Notes: generated by a model from the letters alone, not told the origin. 64,000 nt of DNA from Danxiaibacter flavus (GCF_041060425.1 NZ_JAULBC010000002.1:1054001-1118000), one strand, 5' to 3'; counted from the stretch's first letter, positions 1 to 9,500 are shown. Program-made: numbers and translations.

Positions 1-986
1 GTAAATATCTTATCCAGCATAAGAAATACAGAATCGTTGCCTATGCATAAAGCATTATCTTCTTTTTTGTAAAACTCGCTTCCCGGGTTAACAGGATATT
101 GTAATTGAGTGCAGGAAAGACCGGGAAATGCAGAAATCATTGCAAGACTGTGTGCGGGAATATCTACCTCCGGTAATACCGTTACATAACGGTCGGCGGC
201 ATAATGTATCAGTTCGCGGATATCATCCTGTGTGTAAAAGCCACCATAAGTTGTTTTTTCATCTGGCTGCGGGCTTTCAAACTTTCCCCATCTGCCGTAA
301 CGCGGAACGCGCCATGCTCCCTTTTGGGTAAGCCCAGGGATACTTTTTATTTCAACGCGCCAGCCATTGTCATCGGTAAGGTGTAAGTGAAGTGTATTGT
401 ATTTATACTTCACCATTTCATCAATATATTGTTTTACTTCTTTTTTAGTGAAAAAATGCCTGCTTACGTCCAGCATCATTCCACGCCATCCAAATCTTGG
501 ATAATCGGTAATATCAACACAGGGAACAGAAACCTGTGAAAGACTTTTCAATTCAATACTTTCAACATCCGCAGGCATTAATTGCAGCAGGGATTGCATT
601 CCGTAAAAAATACCTTGTGGCTTGTTTGCAGTTATTTCAATCTTAAGCGGAGAAACCTTTAGTGAGTAGCCTTCTTCCTGGAGCGTTTTATCGTATGTCT
701 TCGCAATTTGAACTACTATACTTGAAGCTGGGAGGGTTTTCGGCACAACGTTTTTTATTTTGAGATCAATTCCCGTTGCGCTTTGAATCTTCTTTGTGAA
801 AAACTGAACAGTACTGATCAGGTCCTTATCACCTGCAACGTAAACGTTTGTTTTGCTATTTAATGTTAAAGAACCATCTTTTTCTGTTACACTAACGGGC
901 CGTGGTATTATGTTGATTTTTTCTTTTGCATTCGTGATAACGACAGTCATTAAAACCAGGCAGCAAAAAAGCGATATTTTCTTCAT
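1..986 (-). CDS. GH20 beta-N-acetylhexosaminidase, N-terminal part (3' end outside window)
   Basis: About 328 residues can be read on the minus strand from an ATG at 986 to the window edge. It begins with a short hydrophobic signal peptide (MKKISLFCCLVLMTVV), followed by the non-catalytic GH20b-type domain and then the start of the catalytic barrel. The stretch LHLHLTDDNGWRVEIKSIPG and the preceding GMMLDVSRHFF are typical of family 20 exo-hexosaminidases, which release terminal GlcNAc/GalNAc from chitin oligomers or glycans. The catalytic Asp-Glu pair would lie beyond the window edge, so activity cannot be judged. A small secreted protein lies 82 bases upstream on the same strand. Family assignment is secure; substrate is not. 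Confidence 0.9.
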   Translation of the reverse strand, partial: MKKISLFCCLVLMTVVITNAKEKINIIPRPVSVTEKDGSLTLNSKTNVYVAGDKDLISTVQFFTKKIQSATGIDLKIKNVVPKTLPASSIVVQIAKTYDKTLQEEGYSLKVSPLKIEITANKPQGIFYGMQSLLQLMPADVESIELKSLSQVSVPCVDITDYPRFGWRGMMLDVSRHFFTKKEVKQYIDEMVKYKYNTLHLHLTDDNGWRVEIKSIPGLTQKGAWRVPRYGRWGKFESPQPDEKTTYGGFYTQDDIRELIHYAADRYVTVLPEVDIPAHSLAMISAFPGLSCTQLQYPVNPGSEFYKKEDNALCIGNDSVFLMLDKIF

Positions 987-1068
987 ACAGAGGAGATTAA
1001 GCACTATTGCGAATGTAGCTGATTCGCGTCAACGCGCCAACTCAATTCCAACAGCGCTTAACCCTGCA

Positions 1069-1509
1069 TTATATACCTATCAGCAGCTTGTTGGCATGGT
1101 TGCCTTTGGCTATAACTTCGCCGCTGTAACGTTGCAATATGCTTCCTCTTGAATCGTAGGTAAGTGTATAGGTAACTATCAATTCTTCTTTCTTTTCAAA
1201 CAGGTTATTGATATGTACCACCTGGGAAATTGCATTACATTCTGCAGGTATATTTTTCAACTCCATAGCGTCAAAATTTTTCTGCCACAAAATGCTTTCC
1301 CTGTGACCTTTCATTTTAGAAATGGTTACGTGCAATTGAGCTTTTGATGCATCATACACGCTGGCTGAATAATTACCGCCGGCATAAACAGCGAAACTGA
1401 TATCTTTTGAAACCGGTTTTTCGGGGTTTACCACCTCTTTAATTTTACGATTGAAAACGACTGCGGCAAGAACTGCGATTACAGAAGTTAAAAGGATAAT
1501 CTTTTTCAT
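1069..1509 (-). CDS. Small secreted or membrane-anchored protein of unknown function
   Basis: 146 residues from the ATG at 1509. This start is preferred over a longer reading (to 1593) because it places a Lys-Lys plus hydrophobic segment (MKKIILLTSVIAVLAAVVF) at the N-terminus, as expected for a signal peptide or anchor. The rest is soluble and rich in beta-prone residues, with no motif I recognise. It lies directly upstream of the GH20 gene on the same strand, so the two may be co-transcribed. No function is proposed. Confidence 0.6.
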   Translation of the reverse strand: MKKIILLTSVIAVLAAVVFNRKIKEVVNPEKPVSKDISFAVYAGGNYSASVYDASKAQLHVTISKMKGHRESILWQKNFDAMELKNIPAECNAISQVVHINNLFEKKEELIVTYTLTYDSRGSILQRYSGEVIAKGNHANKLLIGI

Positions 1510-1979
1510 AAAACAGTATTTTAATTTTTTAGAATTTTTTGAATTGCTCTTCTGGCATGAATAAATCAAAAGGGCAGCCCCATTTGGCACCAAAAGGTCT
1601 TTTGCATGACAAATGGCTACTTATACCGATGACCGGTTCAAAAAAAACGACAAATGGCATTCTTCCAAAACAGCTCAAAATTTCCTGAAAGGCAGGCTGT
1701 GTACGGTATCGATACAAAAGTTGTTCTGTAGCGAACAGAACAATTGAAAATTGAAAAGGGAGAATTGAAAATGGGCGAATGTGCGAATGTGCAGATGTGC
1801 GAATGTGCGGATGGGCGAATGTGCAAATGAGACTCCCGCCATTTTAACCTATACGTCTTGCATCTGACGTTTATTTGATGTGCGGACTGCACATCGTACA
1901 TCTTACACCGTACATCGTACATATGCTGATACCTGAAACCTGATACCTCGCACCTCTCGCTTTTCCTTACTTTTGCGGC
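1510..1979. repeat. Intergenic gap with four short-word repeat tracts
   Basis: 470 bases between divergent genes with no credible ORF. From left to right: an AATTGAAA-type tract (about 1741-1772); an (n)GCGAATGT tract of about seven imperfect octamer-like units (1774-1829); a CATCGTACAT tract (1887-1922); and a CCTGAAACCTGATACC tract (1930-1958). The last tract ends ten bases before the -7 box of the downstream methyltransferase gene. Each tract is degenerate rather than a perfect microsatellite. Confidence 0.75.
1968..1975 (+). promoter_or_regulatory. Bacteroidota -7 box upstream of the rRNA methyltransferase gene
   Basis: TACTTTTG matches the TAnnTTTG -7 consensus of Bacteroidota primary sigma factors and lies only 4 bases before the ATG at 1980, so the transcript would be nearly leaderless. 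No good TTTG is seen at the -33 position, which falls inside the repeat tract at 1930-1958. Confidence 0.5.
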
Positions 1980-3155
1980 ATGACGAAAGTGTTTTTAAAG
2001 AAAAAAATTGCTCACCGCATTGCCAATGGCCACCCGTGGATCTTTGCTAATGAAGTAGATAGAATAGATGGACCGGTTACGAGCGGAGATACTGTAGATG
2101 TTTTTTTTCATGATGAAAAGTTTGTGGGAAGGGGCTACATTAATCCCAAATCCCAAATCATTGTCAGGTTATTGACCCGTAAAAAAGAGCAGGTAGACGA
2201 TAATTTCTTCCATCAAAGAATAGCTGATGCCTGGAATTACAGAAAACATATTGGGTATACAGAAAACTGCCGTCTGATTTTTGGAGAAGCCGACGAAATG
2301 CCTGCTTTGATCATTGATAAATTCAACGATTACTTTGTTATTCAGACACTTTCGCTCGGAATGGACAAATGGAAGCCAGCTATTGTAAAAGCCCTTCAGT
2401 CTATTTTCAATCCCAAAGGCATTTACGAGCGCAATGACGTACCCGTTCGTGAATTGGAAGGTTTGTCGCAACAAAAAGGCTTTTTAAGCGATCCATTCGA
2501 TACAAACATTGTCATTAACGAAAATGGCTTAGAATTCCATGTAGATATCGAAAACGGCCAGAAAACCGGCTATTTTCTTGATCAACAGGATAACCGTCGC
2601 GCCATTCAGCATATTGTAAAAGGTGCTGACGTTCTGGGAGCCTTTACTTACACAGGCACGTTTGAGATTCACGCGGCACATTATGGCGCTAAAAGCGTTT
2701 TGGGGCTGGACATTAGTGAAAATGCAGTGGCGCAGGCGACTCGCAACGCTCAGTTAAACAAACTTGACCATATTGTTAAGTTTGAGGCTGTAAATGCTTT
2801 TGATGTGTTGAAAGTCTGGGCAAAGGAAGGCCGTCAATATGATGTAGTAATGCTTGATCCTCCGGCGTTTACGAAAAGCAGGGAAAATATTCAAAAAGCC
2901 ATCACTGGTTATAAAGAGATCAACCTCCGCGGTATGAAGCTGATTAAAAATGGCGGCTACCTGGTAACAAGCAGCTGCACCAACCTTGTACAGCCGGAAT
3001 TATTCCTTCAAACCATAGAAATGGCGGCCAAAGACGCACGCAAAAAACTGCGCCAGGTAACGTTCCAGGCTCAGGCCAGCGATCATCCGATAGTTTGGGG
3101 AATGGAGAATACGAATTATTTGAAGTTTTTGATTGTGGAGGTGAGGGATAGGTAG
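1980..3155 (+). CDS. rlmI: RlmI-like 23S rRNA (cytosine-C5) methyltransferase
   Basis: 391 residues, the usual length for the YccW/RlmI family. These enzymes use S-adenosylmethionine to methylate C5 of a cytosine in 23S rRNA. An N-terminal PUA RNA-binding domain covers roughly residues 1-70 and a Rossmann methyltransferase domain residues 185-391. Visible motifs are GQKTGYFLDQQDNR (193-206), the SAM-binding stretch around FTYTGTFEIHAA (222-233), DPPAF (293-297) and a Cys in SSC (333) at the catalytic position. The gene is monocistronic: a promoter box lies immediately upstream and a hairpin terminator lies about 110 bases downstream. The family is secure; the exact modified base is inferred from E. 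coli RlmI. Confidence 0.88.
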   Translation: MTKVFLKKKIAHRIANGHPWIFANEVDRIDGPVTSGDTVDVFFHDEKFVGRGYINPKSQIIVRLLTRKKEQVDDNFFHQRIADAWNYRKHIGYTENCRLIFGEADEMPALIIDKFNDYFVIQTLSLGMDKWKPAIVKALQSIFNPKGIYERNDVPVRELEGLSQQKGFLSDPFDTNIVINENGLEFHVDIENGQKTGYFLDQQDNRRAIQHIVKGADVLGAFTYTGTFEIHAAHYGAKSVLGLDISENAVAQATRNAQLNKLDHIVKFEAVNAFDVLKVWAKEGRQYDVVMLDPPAFTKSRENIQKAITGYKEINLRGMKLIKNGGYLVTSSCTNLVQPELFLQTIEMAAKDARKKLRQVTFQAQASDHPIVWGMENTNYLKFLIVEVRDR

Positions 3156-3478
3156 AAGGTGAAAGGCGTAAGGCGTAAGGCGTAAGGGTTGAGGTTTGAG
3201 GCTTGAAGTTTAAGGTTTGAGGTTTAGGTTAGATTAGGATCAATCATATTACTGATATTTTTTTGTAAGGCCCGGTTTAAAGCCGCGGCCTTTTTTTGAA
3301 CTCGTCCGAAAAAGTGATGTCTCCGTAATCTTTTTTATTCCAGCCTTACAACCCAACGCCTGAAACCTCACTCCTCTCCCCTCAGACCTTCAGCCTCATG
3401 CCTTCAGCCTCATGCCTCAGCCCTCATGCCTTAAGCTTAAAGCTTAAAGCTGATTGCTCAAAGCTGACAGCTTTCCCT
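3156..3478. repeat. Intergenic repeat tracts flanking a terminator
   Basis: The gap between the methyltransferase and DUF4105 genes (3156-3512) contains GGCGTAA repeats (about 3164-3188) and a TTGAGGTT/TTTAAGGTT tract (3189-3225). After the terminator come CCTCATGCCTTCAG-type words (3355-3430) and an AAGCTTAAAGCTGA/GCTGACAGCT tract (3431-3473). The last tract stops six bases before the next -7 box. Confidence 0.7.
3267..3297 (+). terminator. Rho-independent terminator after the rRNA methyltransferase gene
   Basis: AAGGCC (3267-3272) pairs with GGCCTT (3287-3292), the loop adds a CGG/CCG pairing, and a run of seven T follows. It sits about 110 bases after the stop codon. Confidence 0.75.
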
Positions 3479-3486
3479 TACTTTTG
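3479..3486 (+). promoter_or_regulatory. -7 box upstream of the DUF4105 gene
   Basis: TACTTTTG fits the TAnnTTTG consensus. A TTG at 3454-3456, 22 bases upstream and inside the AGCT-type repeat tract, could serve as the -33 element. The ATG follows 26 bases later. Confidence 0.45.
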
Positions 3487-3512
3487 GTGCAGTTAAAGAA
3501 GCTGTAGACAAA

Positions 3513-4664
3513 ATGAAACAACTGACATCGCTTTTGGTAGCCTTATTTCTTCTCTTTACCCAAAGCGTTTTTTCCCAGGGAGATAGCACACACGTTAGAT
3601 TAAGTGTATTAACCCTCGAACCGGGCAATGAATTATACTCCACTTTTGGTCATAGTGCCATCAGGTTTATTGATAGCACTTATCACAAAGATCTTGTGTT
3701 TAATTGGGGCACTTTTGATTTCAGTGATCCTGACTTTTATTCAAAATTCGTCCGCGGAAAGCTTGACTATTTTCTTTCTGTTGAACCCTTCGAGAGTTTT
3801 CTAGAAGTCTATAAAGAAGAGAAACGCAGCATTTGGGAACAGGAGCTGACCATAAGCGAAGGAAAAAAACATGCATTAATCCGCGCCCTCCAAAACAATC
3901 TTGCAGATGGCAACCGTTATTACAAGTATGACATCCTTGCTGACAACTGCACTACCCGAATTCGTGACCTGTTATTCAATAACTTAAAGGATCTCAAAGT
4001 AATCGACTCGTTGACTGATCGCGGTATCACCTATAGAAATCTTCTCCATGAATATCTGGATGAAGGTGCCAAACCGTGGAGCAAGCTTGGAATTGATATT
4101 TTATTGGGAAGTAAGCTGGACAAGCCTGTTTCAAATTACACCGCAATGTTCCTTCCCGACTATGTTATGCAGGGGCTTGATATGAGCAATTATTCTCAGA
4201 CCGAAGAGATTTCGCCTGCCAAAATGATCTACTCAGCCAACCCGCCGGACATCAAAACATGGAAATACGCCCCATTAATGATTTTTAGCATTTGTTGTGT
4301 ATTGCTGTTCATCATTTCATTGTTACATAAAAGATGGGCTGTTGTTATTACTAAGTTTTTTGACTCATTCTTTTTATATCTCACGGGTATCCTGGGCATC
4401 TTCCTGATCTTCATGTGGTTTGGAACAGATCATACTGAATGCAGAAATAATTTTAATCTTTTATGGGCTTTGCCAACCAACTTCATTGTGGCATTCTTTA
4501 TCTGGAAAAGACCGTTGTGGGTTAGAAAATATTTTTTTATTGTTGCATTGATTTACGGATTATTCCTTTTAAGCTGGTTCTGGATTCCCCAGCAAATAAA
4601 CATTGCTCTTATTCCAATTGTACTGTTTCTTGCCTTACGATGTTCAAAACTGGCGTCTAACTGA
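3513..4664 (+). CDS. DUF4105 (Lnb-like N-terminal periplasmic domain) membrane protein
   Basis: 383 residues with a signal peptide (about 1-21), then a DUF4105 domain (about 30-190) recognisable from the FGHSAIRF segment, a tryptophan-rich NWGTFDF and the conserved DNCTTRIRD. After a linker the C-terminal 130 residues form four or five hydrophobic helices, so the protein is anchored in the inner membrane with the domain facing the periplasm. DUF4105 resembles NlpC/P60-like papain-fold peptidases: His in FGHSAIR and Cys in DNCTTR are candidate catalytic residues, but no substrate is known. It is followed closely by an alpha/beta hydrolase gene on the same strand. Confidence 0.82.
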   Translation: MKQLTSLLVALFLLFTQSVFSQGDSTHVRLSVLTLEPGNELYSTFGHSAIRFIDSTYHKDLVFNWGTFDFSDPDFYSKFVRGKLDYFLSVEPFESFLEVYKEEKRSIWEQELTISEGKKHALIRALQNNLADGNRYYKYDILADNCTTRIRDLLFNNLKDLKVIDSLTDRGITYRNLLHEYLDEGAKPWSKLGIDILLGSKLDKPVSNYTAMFLPDYVMQGLDMSNYSQTEEISPAKMIYSANPPDIKTWKYAPLMIFSICCVLLFIISLLHKRWAVVITKFFDSFFLYLTGILGIFLIFMWFGTDHTECRNNFNLLWALPTNFIVAFFIWKRPLWVRKYFFIVALIYGLFLLSWFWIPQQINIALIPIVLFLALRCSKLASN

Positions 4665-4753
4665 CGGTAGCAAATGCCGTATTGTAAATTTCCGGCGGAA
4701 GGATAATTATCCTGAACTTCTGCTAACTGCCCTGAGATGATAATACATTTCTT

Positions 4754-5551
4754 ATGGAGAAATATTTTCAGTACGGAGCTGCCAGCTTTCATTATATTAC
4801 GGAAGGCAAAGGCAAAAATGTTGTTTTGTTGCATGGATTTGCGGAAGACGCTCATATTTGGGATAAACAGATCGCTTTTCTAAAAGAACACTGTAAGGTT
4901 ATTGCCATAGATCTTCCCGGGTCCGGAGAGTCGGGGATGCTTGAGGGTGATAATATTGGTATTGAGGACTACGCTGACAGTGTCTATGCCATCTTGCAAC
5001 ATGAAAAGGCAGATAATTGTATTTTGCTGGGGCATAGTCTCGGCGGCTATATAACACTGGCTTTTGCAGAAAAGTACCCGGAAGTGCTTTCTGGTTTTGG
5101 CCTGGTGCATTCCACTGCATTCGCGGATAGTGAAGAGAAGAAAAATGTGCGGAAAAAAGGTATTGAAATGATTGGACAATACGGTTCATATCCTTTTGTA
5201 AAGAACACTACACCCAATCTTTTCTCAAATAAATACAAAGCAGAACATCCTGACGACGTTAAAACACTAGGCGAAAGCGGCAATAATTTCGCGCCGGAGG
5301 CGTTACAACAATATTATGCCGCAATGATGAACAGACCCGACAGAACGCATGTTTTGTCAGGCAGCAAAACACCTGTTTTGTTTATCTTAGGAAGGGATGA
5401 CGTTGCAGCTCCCATTCAGGACGTGCTACAGCAAGTGCATTTGCCAAAGCGATCTCACATCCATATTCTTGAAAATACCGGCCACATGGGAATGTGGGAG
5501 GCAACCGATCTTGTAAATTCATATCTCCTGGACTTTATTGCAGGAATATAA
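4754..5551 (+). CDS. Alpha/beta-fold hydrolase
   Basis: 265 residues, a complete single-domain cytoplasmic alpha/beta hydrolase without signal peptide. The oxyanion-hole region LLHGFAEDAHIWD lies at 25-37, the nucleophile elbow GHSLGG at 93-98 (Ser95), the acidic residue in LGRDDVAAP (Asp215/216) and the catalytic His244 in NTGHMG. This places it with small carboxylesterases, haloperoxidase-like and MhpC-like enzymes; the natural substrate cannot be told from sequence. Only 13 bases separate its stop from the preferred start of the next gene, so the two are probably co-transcribed. A GGATAATTATCC palindrome lies about 45 bases upstream. Confidence 0.85.
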   Translation: MEKYFQYGAASFHYITEGKGKNVVLLHGFAEDAHIWDKQIAFLKEHCKVIAIDLPGSGESGMLEGDNIGIEDYADSVYAILQHEKADNCILLGHSLGGYITLAFAEKYPEVLSGFGLVHSTAFADSEEKKNVRKKGIEMIGQYGSYPFVKNTTPNLFSNKYKAEHPDDVKTLGESGNNFAPEALQQYYAAMMNRPDRTHVLSGSKTPVLFILGRDDVAAPIQDVLQQVHLPKRSHIHILENTGHMGMWEATDLVNSYLLDFIAGI

Positions 5552-5564
5552 TCCAGATGTTGAA

Positions 5565-8192
5565 ATGATCAGGAATTTATTGTTATTGTTATTTTGCTGT
5601 TTTCTGTTAACCAACGCTTTTGCCACACATATAGCCGGAGGCGAGCTGTTCTATGAATATATGGGCCCCGGAGCAACACCAGGAAACAGCTTATATAAAG
5701 TAACAATGCGGCTTTTCAGGGAATGTTCATCCACCGGTCAAACCCTTGAAACCGAATCGGTAACGATTGGCATATACAATGGAGAGACAATGAGCGAGGC
5801 GGCTACCCCCGTATATCTTCCCCGCCAGGGAAATATTTCTTCCATAAGAGCCAATTCAAACACCATTCCGTGTCTTAGCACACCTGTGGACGTCTGCTAC
5901 CAGGTTGGAATTTTCTCTGCAGATATCACGCTTCCGGACATACCAGAAGGCTATATATTGTCCTGGATCAGATACAGTCGCCAAAATTCAGTAAACATCG
6001 CAAATCCGTCCGGAGCGATATTTATTACATCTATTCCCGGAACCAAAATGCTTCCCCAGGGACAACATAACAGCAGTCCCGAATTTGTGATGAAGGATAC
6101 TGTTTTGGTATGCCGGGATAACAACTTCAATCTTGATTTTAGCGCGAAAGATCCGGATAGCGATTCTCTCAGCTACGCCTTTTGCACGGCCTATACAGGC
6201 GGTAATGACAGGGATCCTAATCCTGCCCCCACCGCGATACTATCTCTTACACAAATACGGTATACATCAGGTTTCAGCGGAACAAGCCCGCTTGGAAGCC
6301 TCGTTAAAATAGATCCGCGCACAGGAAAAATAAGCGGTAAAGCACCAGCAGTCGCGGGCGGTTATGTGGTTAACGTTTGTGTAACCGAGTGGAGAAATGG
6401 CGTGGCGATAAACGTTCATCATAAGGACTTCATCCTGAAAGTGGGCAACTGCGATTTTGCTGCGGCAATGCTGCCGGAAAAAATAATGTCCTGCGACTCC
6501 TTCACAGCTTCTTTTGAAAACGGCTCTCTTTCCTCCAGCATTCTGGGTTATCTATGGGATTTTGGCGATAAAAACACTACAAGTGACACTTCAACAAACC
6601 CCACTCCCACACATACATTCAAAGACACTGGCATCTATGCAGTAAAATTAATCGTCTACGGCAAAAACGGCTGCGTTGACTCAGGGGTTACCAACGTGTA
6701 TGTATACCCTGGTTTTACGCCGAATTTCACGTTCAGGGGTTCGTGCTATCAGTCGCCATTTTATTTTAGTGATGCATCCGTCACCAGATATGGCACAGTA
6801 AATAGCTGGGACTGGGATTTTGGCGACCTTGTGGCAACCAATGATACTTCTCACCTGAAAAATCCTGCATACCTGTACCCGGATACATCAACCCGTACAG
6901 TTACATTTACCGCAAGAACGAGCAAAGGGTGCGAAAAAACAATTACAAAAGCTGTGGTTGTGCGGGACAGGCCTGATGGTTACTTCGCATTCAGAGATAC
7001 GCTTATCTGTAACATAGATACGTTGCAATTGATAGCCAATACAACCGCGGCTATTTCCTGGCAGCCTTCTGCCTCCAACGTTATTTTAAATCCGGATAGT
7101 TATACGCCGCTTGTATTCCCTAAAAAAGACACCTGGTTTGTGGCCTCTCTTACTGAAAATGGCTGTAAGGGAGATGATTCGGTTTTAGTAAGGGTGATAG
7201 ATAAAGTGTTGCTTAATTTAGGTCCGGATACAACCATTTGCGCTACAGACACAATTCATTTTAATCCGGCAACAAATGCACTTTATTTTAACTGGGCACC
7301 TTTACATGCGGTTAGTGACCCGGACATAGCAAACCCGTTCGCTGTTCCTGTCAGCACCTCCACCACCTACCAGTTGCATGCAAGTGTAGGCAAATGTTTT
7401 GCAGATGATCAGATTGTTGTAAGAACGGCTCCTTATCCAAAGGCTTATGCCGGGCTGGACACGAGCATCTGTTTCGGAACTTCGGCAACTTTACATGGTA
7501 CAGTCACTGGTGCTTATTTTTCATGGAATCCTCCGAATCTGCTCCTGAATCCGAGGTCGTTGAATCCTCAGGCTGCGCCAACAGGCACTACATCATTCAT
7601 ACTTACCGTAACAGATAATGCGGGGTGCCCGAAACCGGTGTCTGATACAATGATTATAAATGTTATTCCGCAGGTGAGAGCCAATGCCGGCCGCGATACG
7701 AACATTGTGGCAGGACAACCTCTACAACTGAATGCCACCGGCGGTAACACCTATTATTGGTCACCATCCATCGGAATGAATAACCCACTAATCCCCAACC
7801 CGGTAGTAACTTTAGGTGCTTCTTATGACAGCATCAGATACCGGGTGAGAGTGAGTATTGAACCTCCGGGATGTTTTGCAGAAGATGACATAAAAGTCAC
7901 CATCTTTAAAACCGCACCTGATATTTTTATCCCAACCGCATTCACTCCAAACGGCGATGGCCGGAATGATATATTACGGCCTGTGTTAGCGGGCATGCAA
8001 CGTTTCAATTACTTTAGAATCTATAACCGGTGGGGACAACTGCTGTTCAGTACCACAGAACAAGGTGCAGGATGGGATGGATCATTCGGCAGCCAGGAAC
8101 AACCTGCGGGAACTTATGTGTTTATGGCGCAGGGAGTAGATTACCAGGGAAAAGTAATTGATAAGAAAGGAACAGTGGTACTAATAAGATAG
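5565..8192 (+). CDS. Secreted PKD-domain protein with CHU_C-type (type B) T9SS sorting domain
   Basis: 875 residues from the ATG at 5565. An in-frame TTG at 5538 lies inside the upstream gene and would spoil the signal peptide, so the ATG beginning MIRNLLLLLFCCFLLTNAFA is chosen. A cadherin/Ig-like region with a DPDSDSLSY motif is followed by PKD domains (two WDFGD motifs, about residues 300-470) and several more beta-sandwich repeats rich in aromatic and Pro residues. The last ~90 residues, with FTPNGDGRND, IYNRWGQLLF and PAGTYVF, are the gliding-motility-associated C-terminal domain that directs secretion by the type IX system. It is probably a surface adhesin. SprA, the T9SS outer-membrane channel, is encoded further along this window. 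Confidence 0.88.
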   Translation: MIRNLLLLLFCCFLLTNAFATHIAGGELFYEYMGPGATPGNSLYKVTMRLFRECSSTGQTLETESVTIGIYNGETMSEAATPVYLPRQGNISSIRANSNTIPCLSTPVDVCYQVGIFSADITLPDIPEGYILSWIRYSRQNSVNIANPSGAIFITSIPGTKMLPQGQHNSSPEFVMKDTVLVCRDNNFNLDFSAKDPDSDSLSYAFCTAYTGGNDRDPNPAPTAILSLTQIRYTSGFSGTSPLGSLVKIDPRTGKISGKAPAVAGGYVVNVCVTEWRNGVAINVHHKDFILKVGNCDFAAAMLPEKIMSCDSFTASFENGSLSSSILGYLWDFGDKNTTSDTSTNPTPTHTFKDTGIYAVKLIVYGKNGCVDSGVTNVYVYPGFTPNFTFRGSCYQSPFYFSDASVTRYGTVNSWDWDFGDLVATNDTSHLKNPAYLYPDTSTRTVTFTARTSKGCEKTITKAVVVRDRPDGYFAFRDTLICNIDTLQLIANTTAAISWQPSASNVILNPDSYTPLVFPKKDTWFVASLTENGCKGDDSVLVRVIDKVLLNLGPDTTICATDTIHFNPATNALYFNWAPLHAVSDPDIANPFAVPVSTSTTYQLHASVGKCFADDQIVVRTAPYPKAYAGLDTSICFGTSATLHGTVTGAYFSWNPPNLLLNPRSLNPQAAPTGTTSFILTVTDNAGCPKPVSDTMIINVIPQVRANAGRDTNIVAGQPLQLNATGGNTYYWSPSIGMNNPLIPNPVVTLGASYDSIRYRVRVSIEPPGCFAEDDIKVTIFKTAPDIFIPTAFTPNGDGRNDILRPVLAGMQRFNYFRIYNRWGQLLFSTTEQGAGWDGSFGSQEQPAGTYVFMAQGVDYQGKVIDKKGTVVLIR

Positions 8193-8581
8193 TAAGAGAG
8201 TAAGATAGTAAGATAGTAAGACATGTAAGACGTGTAAGATAGTAAGAGGGGAGAATATGGGAAGATTTATATTTGGAGGTTGAATGGTGGTTAGTGGGGA
8301 TAATAAAAGAGGATGAAATGGAAGACAGTGGATGAAGATTTATCTGTTGAAGATTTGGGGCTTTATCTTTTGTTTTGCAATTACTGTTGGCAATTCAATG
8401 TCATTTTCTTAAGCGGACACAAAAAACAAAGCAAGCCTAAAATCAGGTACTTCGTACCCGTCCGAATGCGCATTCGGCGCGGGCGGGCTTCGTAAATCGT
8501 ACTTGATAAATTCCAATTATTCTTAAGGATACGACGTTGATTGGCAATTCCCAGGCATCTATAAAAAAGAATACATTACTT
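8190..8581. repeat. Intergenic gap with AGTAAGAT tract and a palindrome
   Basis: About 390 bases without a credible gene. AGTAAGAT-type repeats run from about 8190 to 8246, starting at the stop codon of the previous gene. At 8441-8503 a GTACTTCGTA-type tract surrounds a perfect 16-base palindrome, CCGAATGCGCATTCGG (8462-8477), embedded in CCCG/CGGG flanks. No T-run follows, so it does not look like a simple terminator. Confidence 0.6.
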
Positions 8582-9340
8582 ATGAGTAAAACGATATTGG
8601 TTACAGGAGCAACTTCCGGATTTGGAAAAGCAATTGCAACAAAATTTGCAGCAGCAGGCTGGCGCTGCATTATTACAGGCCGGAGAAAAGATAAACTGGA
8701 AGCACTTGCAGACGAGCTTGCAGCTTCGTATAAAACGGAAGTACGCGGACTTGTTTTTGATGTCCAGGATAAAGCACAGGTTTTTGCCGAGATGAAAAAT
8801 CTTCCCGTGGAATGGAGCATTATTGATGTGCTGGTTAACAACGCCGGACTTGCACTGGGGCGCGACAGTTTTGATGAAGCATCACTGGATGATTGGGATA
8901 CAATGATAGATACGAATGTGAAGGGACTGCTATACATGTCTAAAGCAGTGCTGCCTGGCATGGTCTCAAGAAAAAAGGGACATATCATTAACATTGGCTC
9001 AACGGCCGGAAAGGAAGTGTACTTAAACGGCAATGCCTACTGCGCCAGCAAACATGCTGTTGATGCTATTAGCAAAGCCCAGAGAATGGACCTGCTTCCA
9101 TACAAAATAAAAGTTACTGCAATTCACCCCGGAGCCGCAGAAACTGAATTCTCCACTGTCCGTTTTAAAGGCGATCAGCAGAAAGCCGATGCAGTGTATG
9201 AAGGCTATGAACCACTTCATGCTGAAGACATTGCGGACACTGTTTTTTATTGCGCCAATCTTCCCGAACATGTATGCATTAATGACCTGGTGATCACGTG
9301 TACGGCACAGGCAAATTCGTTTTACACACATAAAAGCTGA
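8582..9340 (+). CDS. ydfG: YdfG-like NADP-dependent short-chain dehydrogenase
   Basis: 252 residues from the ATG at 8582; an upstream in-frame TTG (8537) is rejected because the Rossmann fold begins right after MSKTILVTG. Classical SDR motifs are present: TGATSGFG (8-15), NNAG (86-89), the catalytic Ser140 in INIGSTAG and YxxxK (Tyr153, Lys157). Long stretches resemble E. coli YdfG, for example NNAGLALG, DDWDTMIDTN and HIINIGSTAG. YdfG oxidises L-allo-threonine, serine and 3-hydroxy acids and reduces malonic semialdehyde. Arg33-Arg34 (TGRR) after the second strand suggests NADP. No operon partner: it is followed by repeats. Confidence 0.85.
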   Translation: MSKTILVTGATSGFGKAIATKFAAAGWRCIITGRRKDKLEALADELAASYKTEVRGLVFDVQDKAQVFAEMKNLPVEWSIIDVLVNNAGLALGRDSFDEASLDDWDTMIDTNVKGLLYMSKAVLPGMVSRKKGHIINIGSTAGKEVYLNGNAYCASKHAVDAISKAQRMDLLPYKIKVTAIHPGAAETEFSTVRFKGDQQKADAVYEGYEPLHAEDIADTVFYCANLPEHVCINDLVITCTAQANSFYTHKS

Positions 9341-9500
9341 AAGCTTAAAGCCTAAAGCTTAGAACCAGCTGATCGAAAGTTTTAAGTTGTACGTTATACG
9401 TGGTACGTTTATCTAAGCGGATGGAAGAAGCTGAAAGCTTGAAGAAAGTTATAAGTCGTACGTTATACGTTGTACGTTTATCTAAGCGAAGGGTGAGGCG
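9328..9500. repeat. AAGCTTAAAGC and TACGTTATACGT repeat tracts
   Basis: Directly after the dehydrogenase stop there is an AGCTTAAAGCCTAAAGC tract. Two copies of a GTACGTTATACG(T/G) block, each ending in GTACGTTTATCTAAGCG, follow about 71 bases apart (near 9402 and 9473). The same word families recur in other gaps of the window. Confidence 0.65.

Noticed and set aside
1638..1922. Minus-strand 94-codon frame over the GCGAATGT and CATCGTACAT tracts
   Set aside because: Its product consists of repeated His/Ser-rich words generated by the DNA repeats.
5538..5564. TTG start for the PKD/CHU_C protein
   Set aside because: It lies within the upstream gene's end and would put nine residues before an otherwise normal signal peptide.
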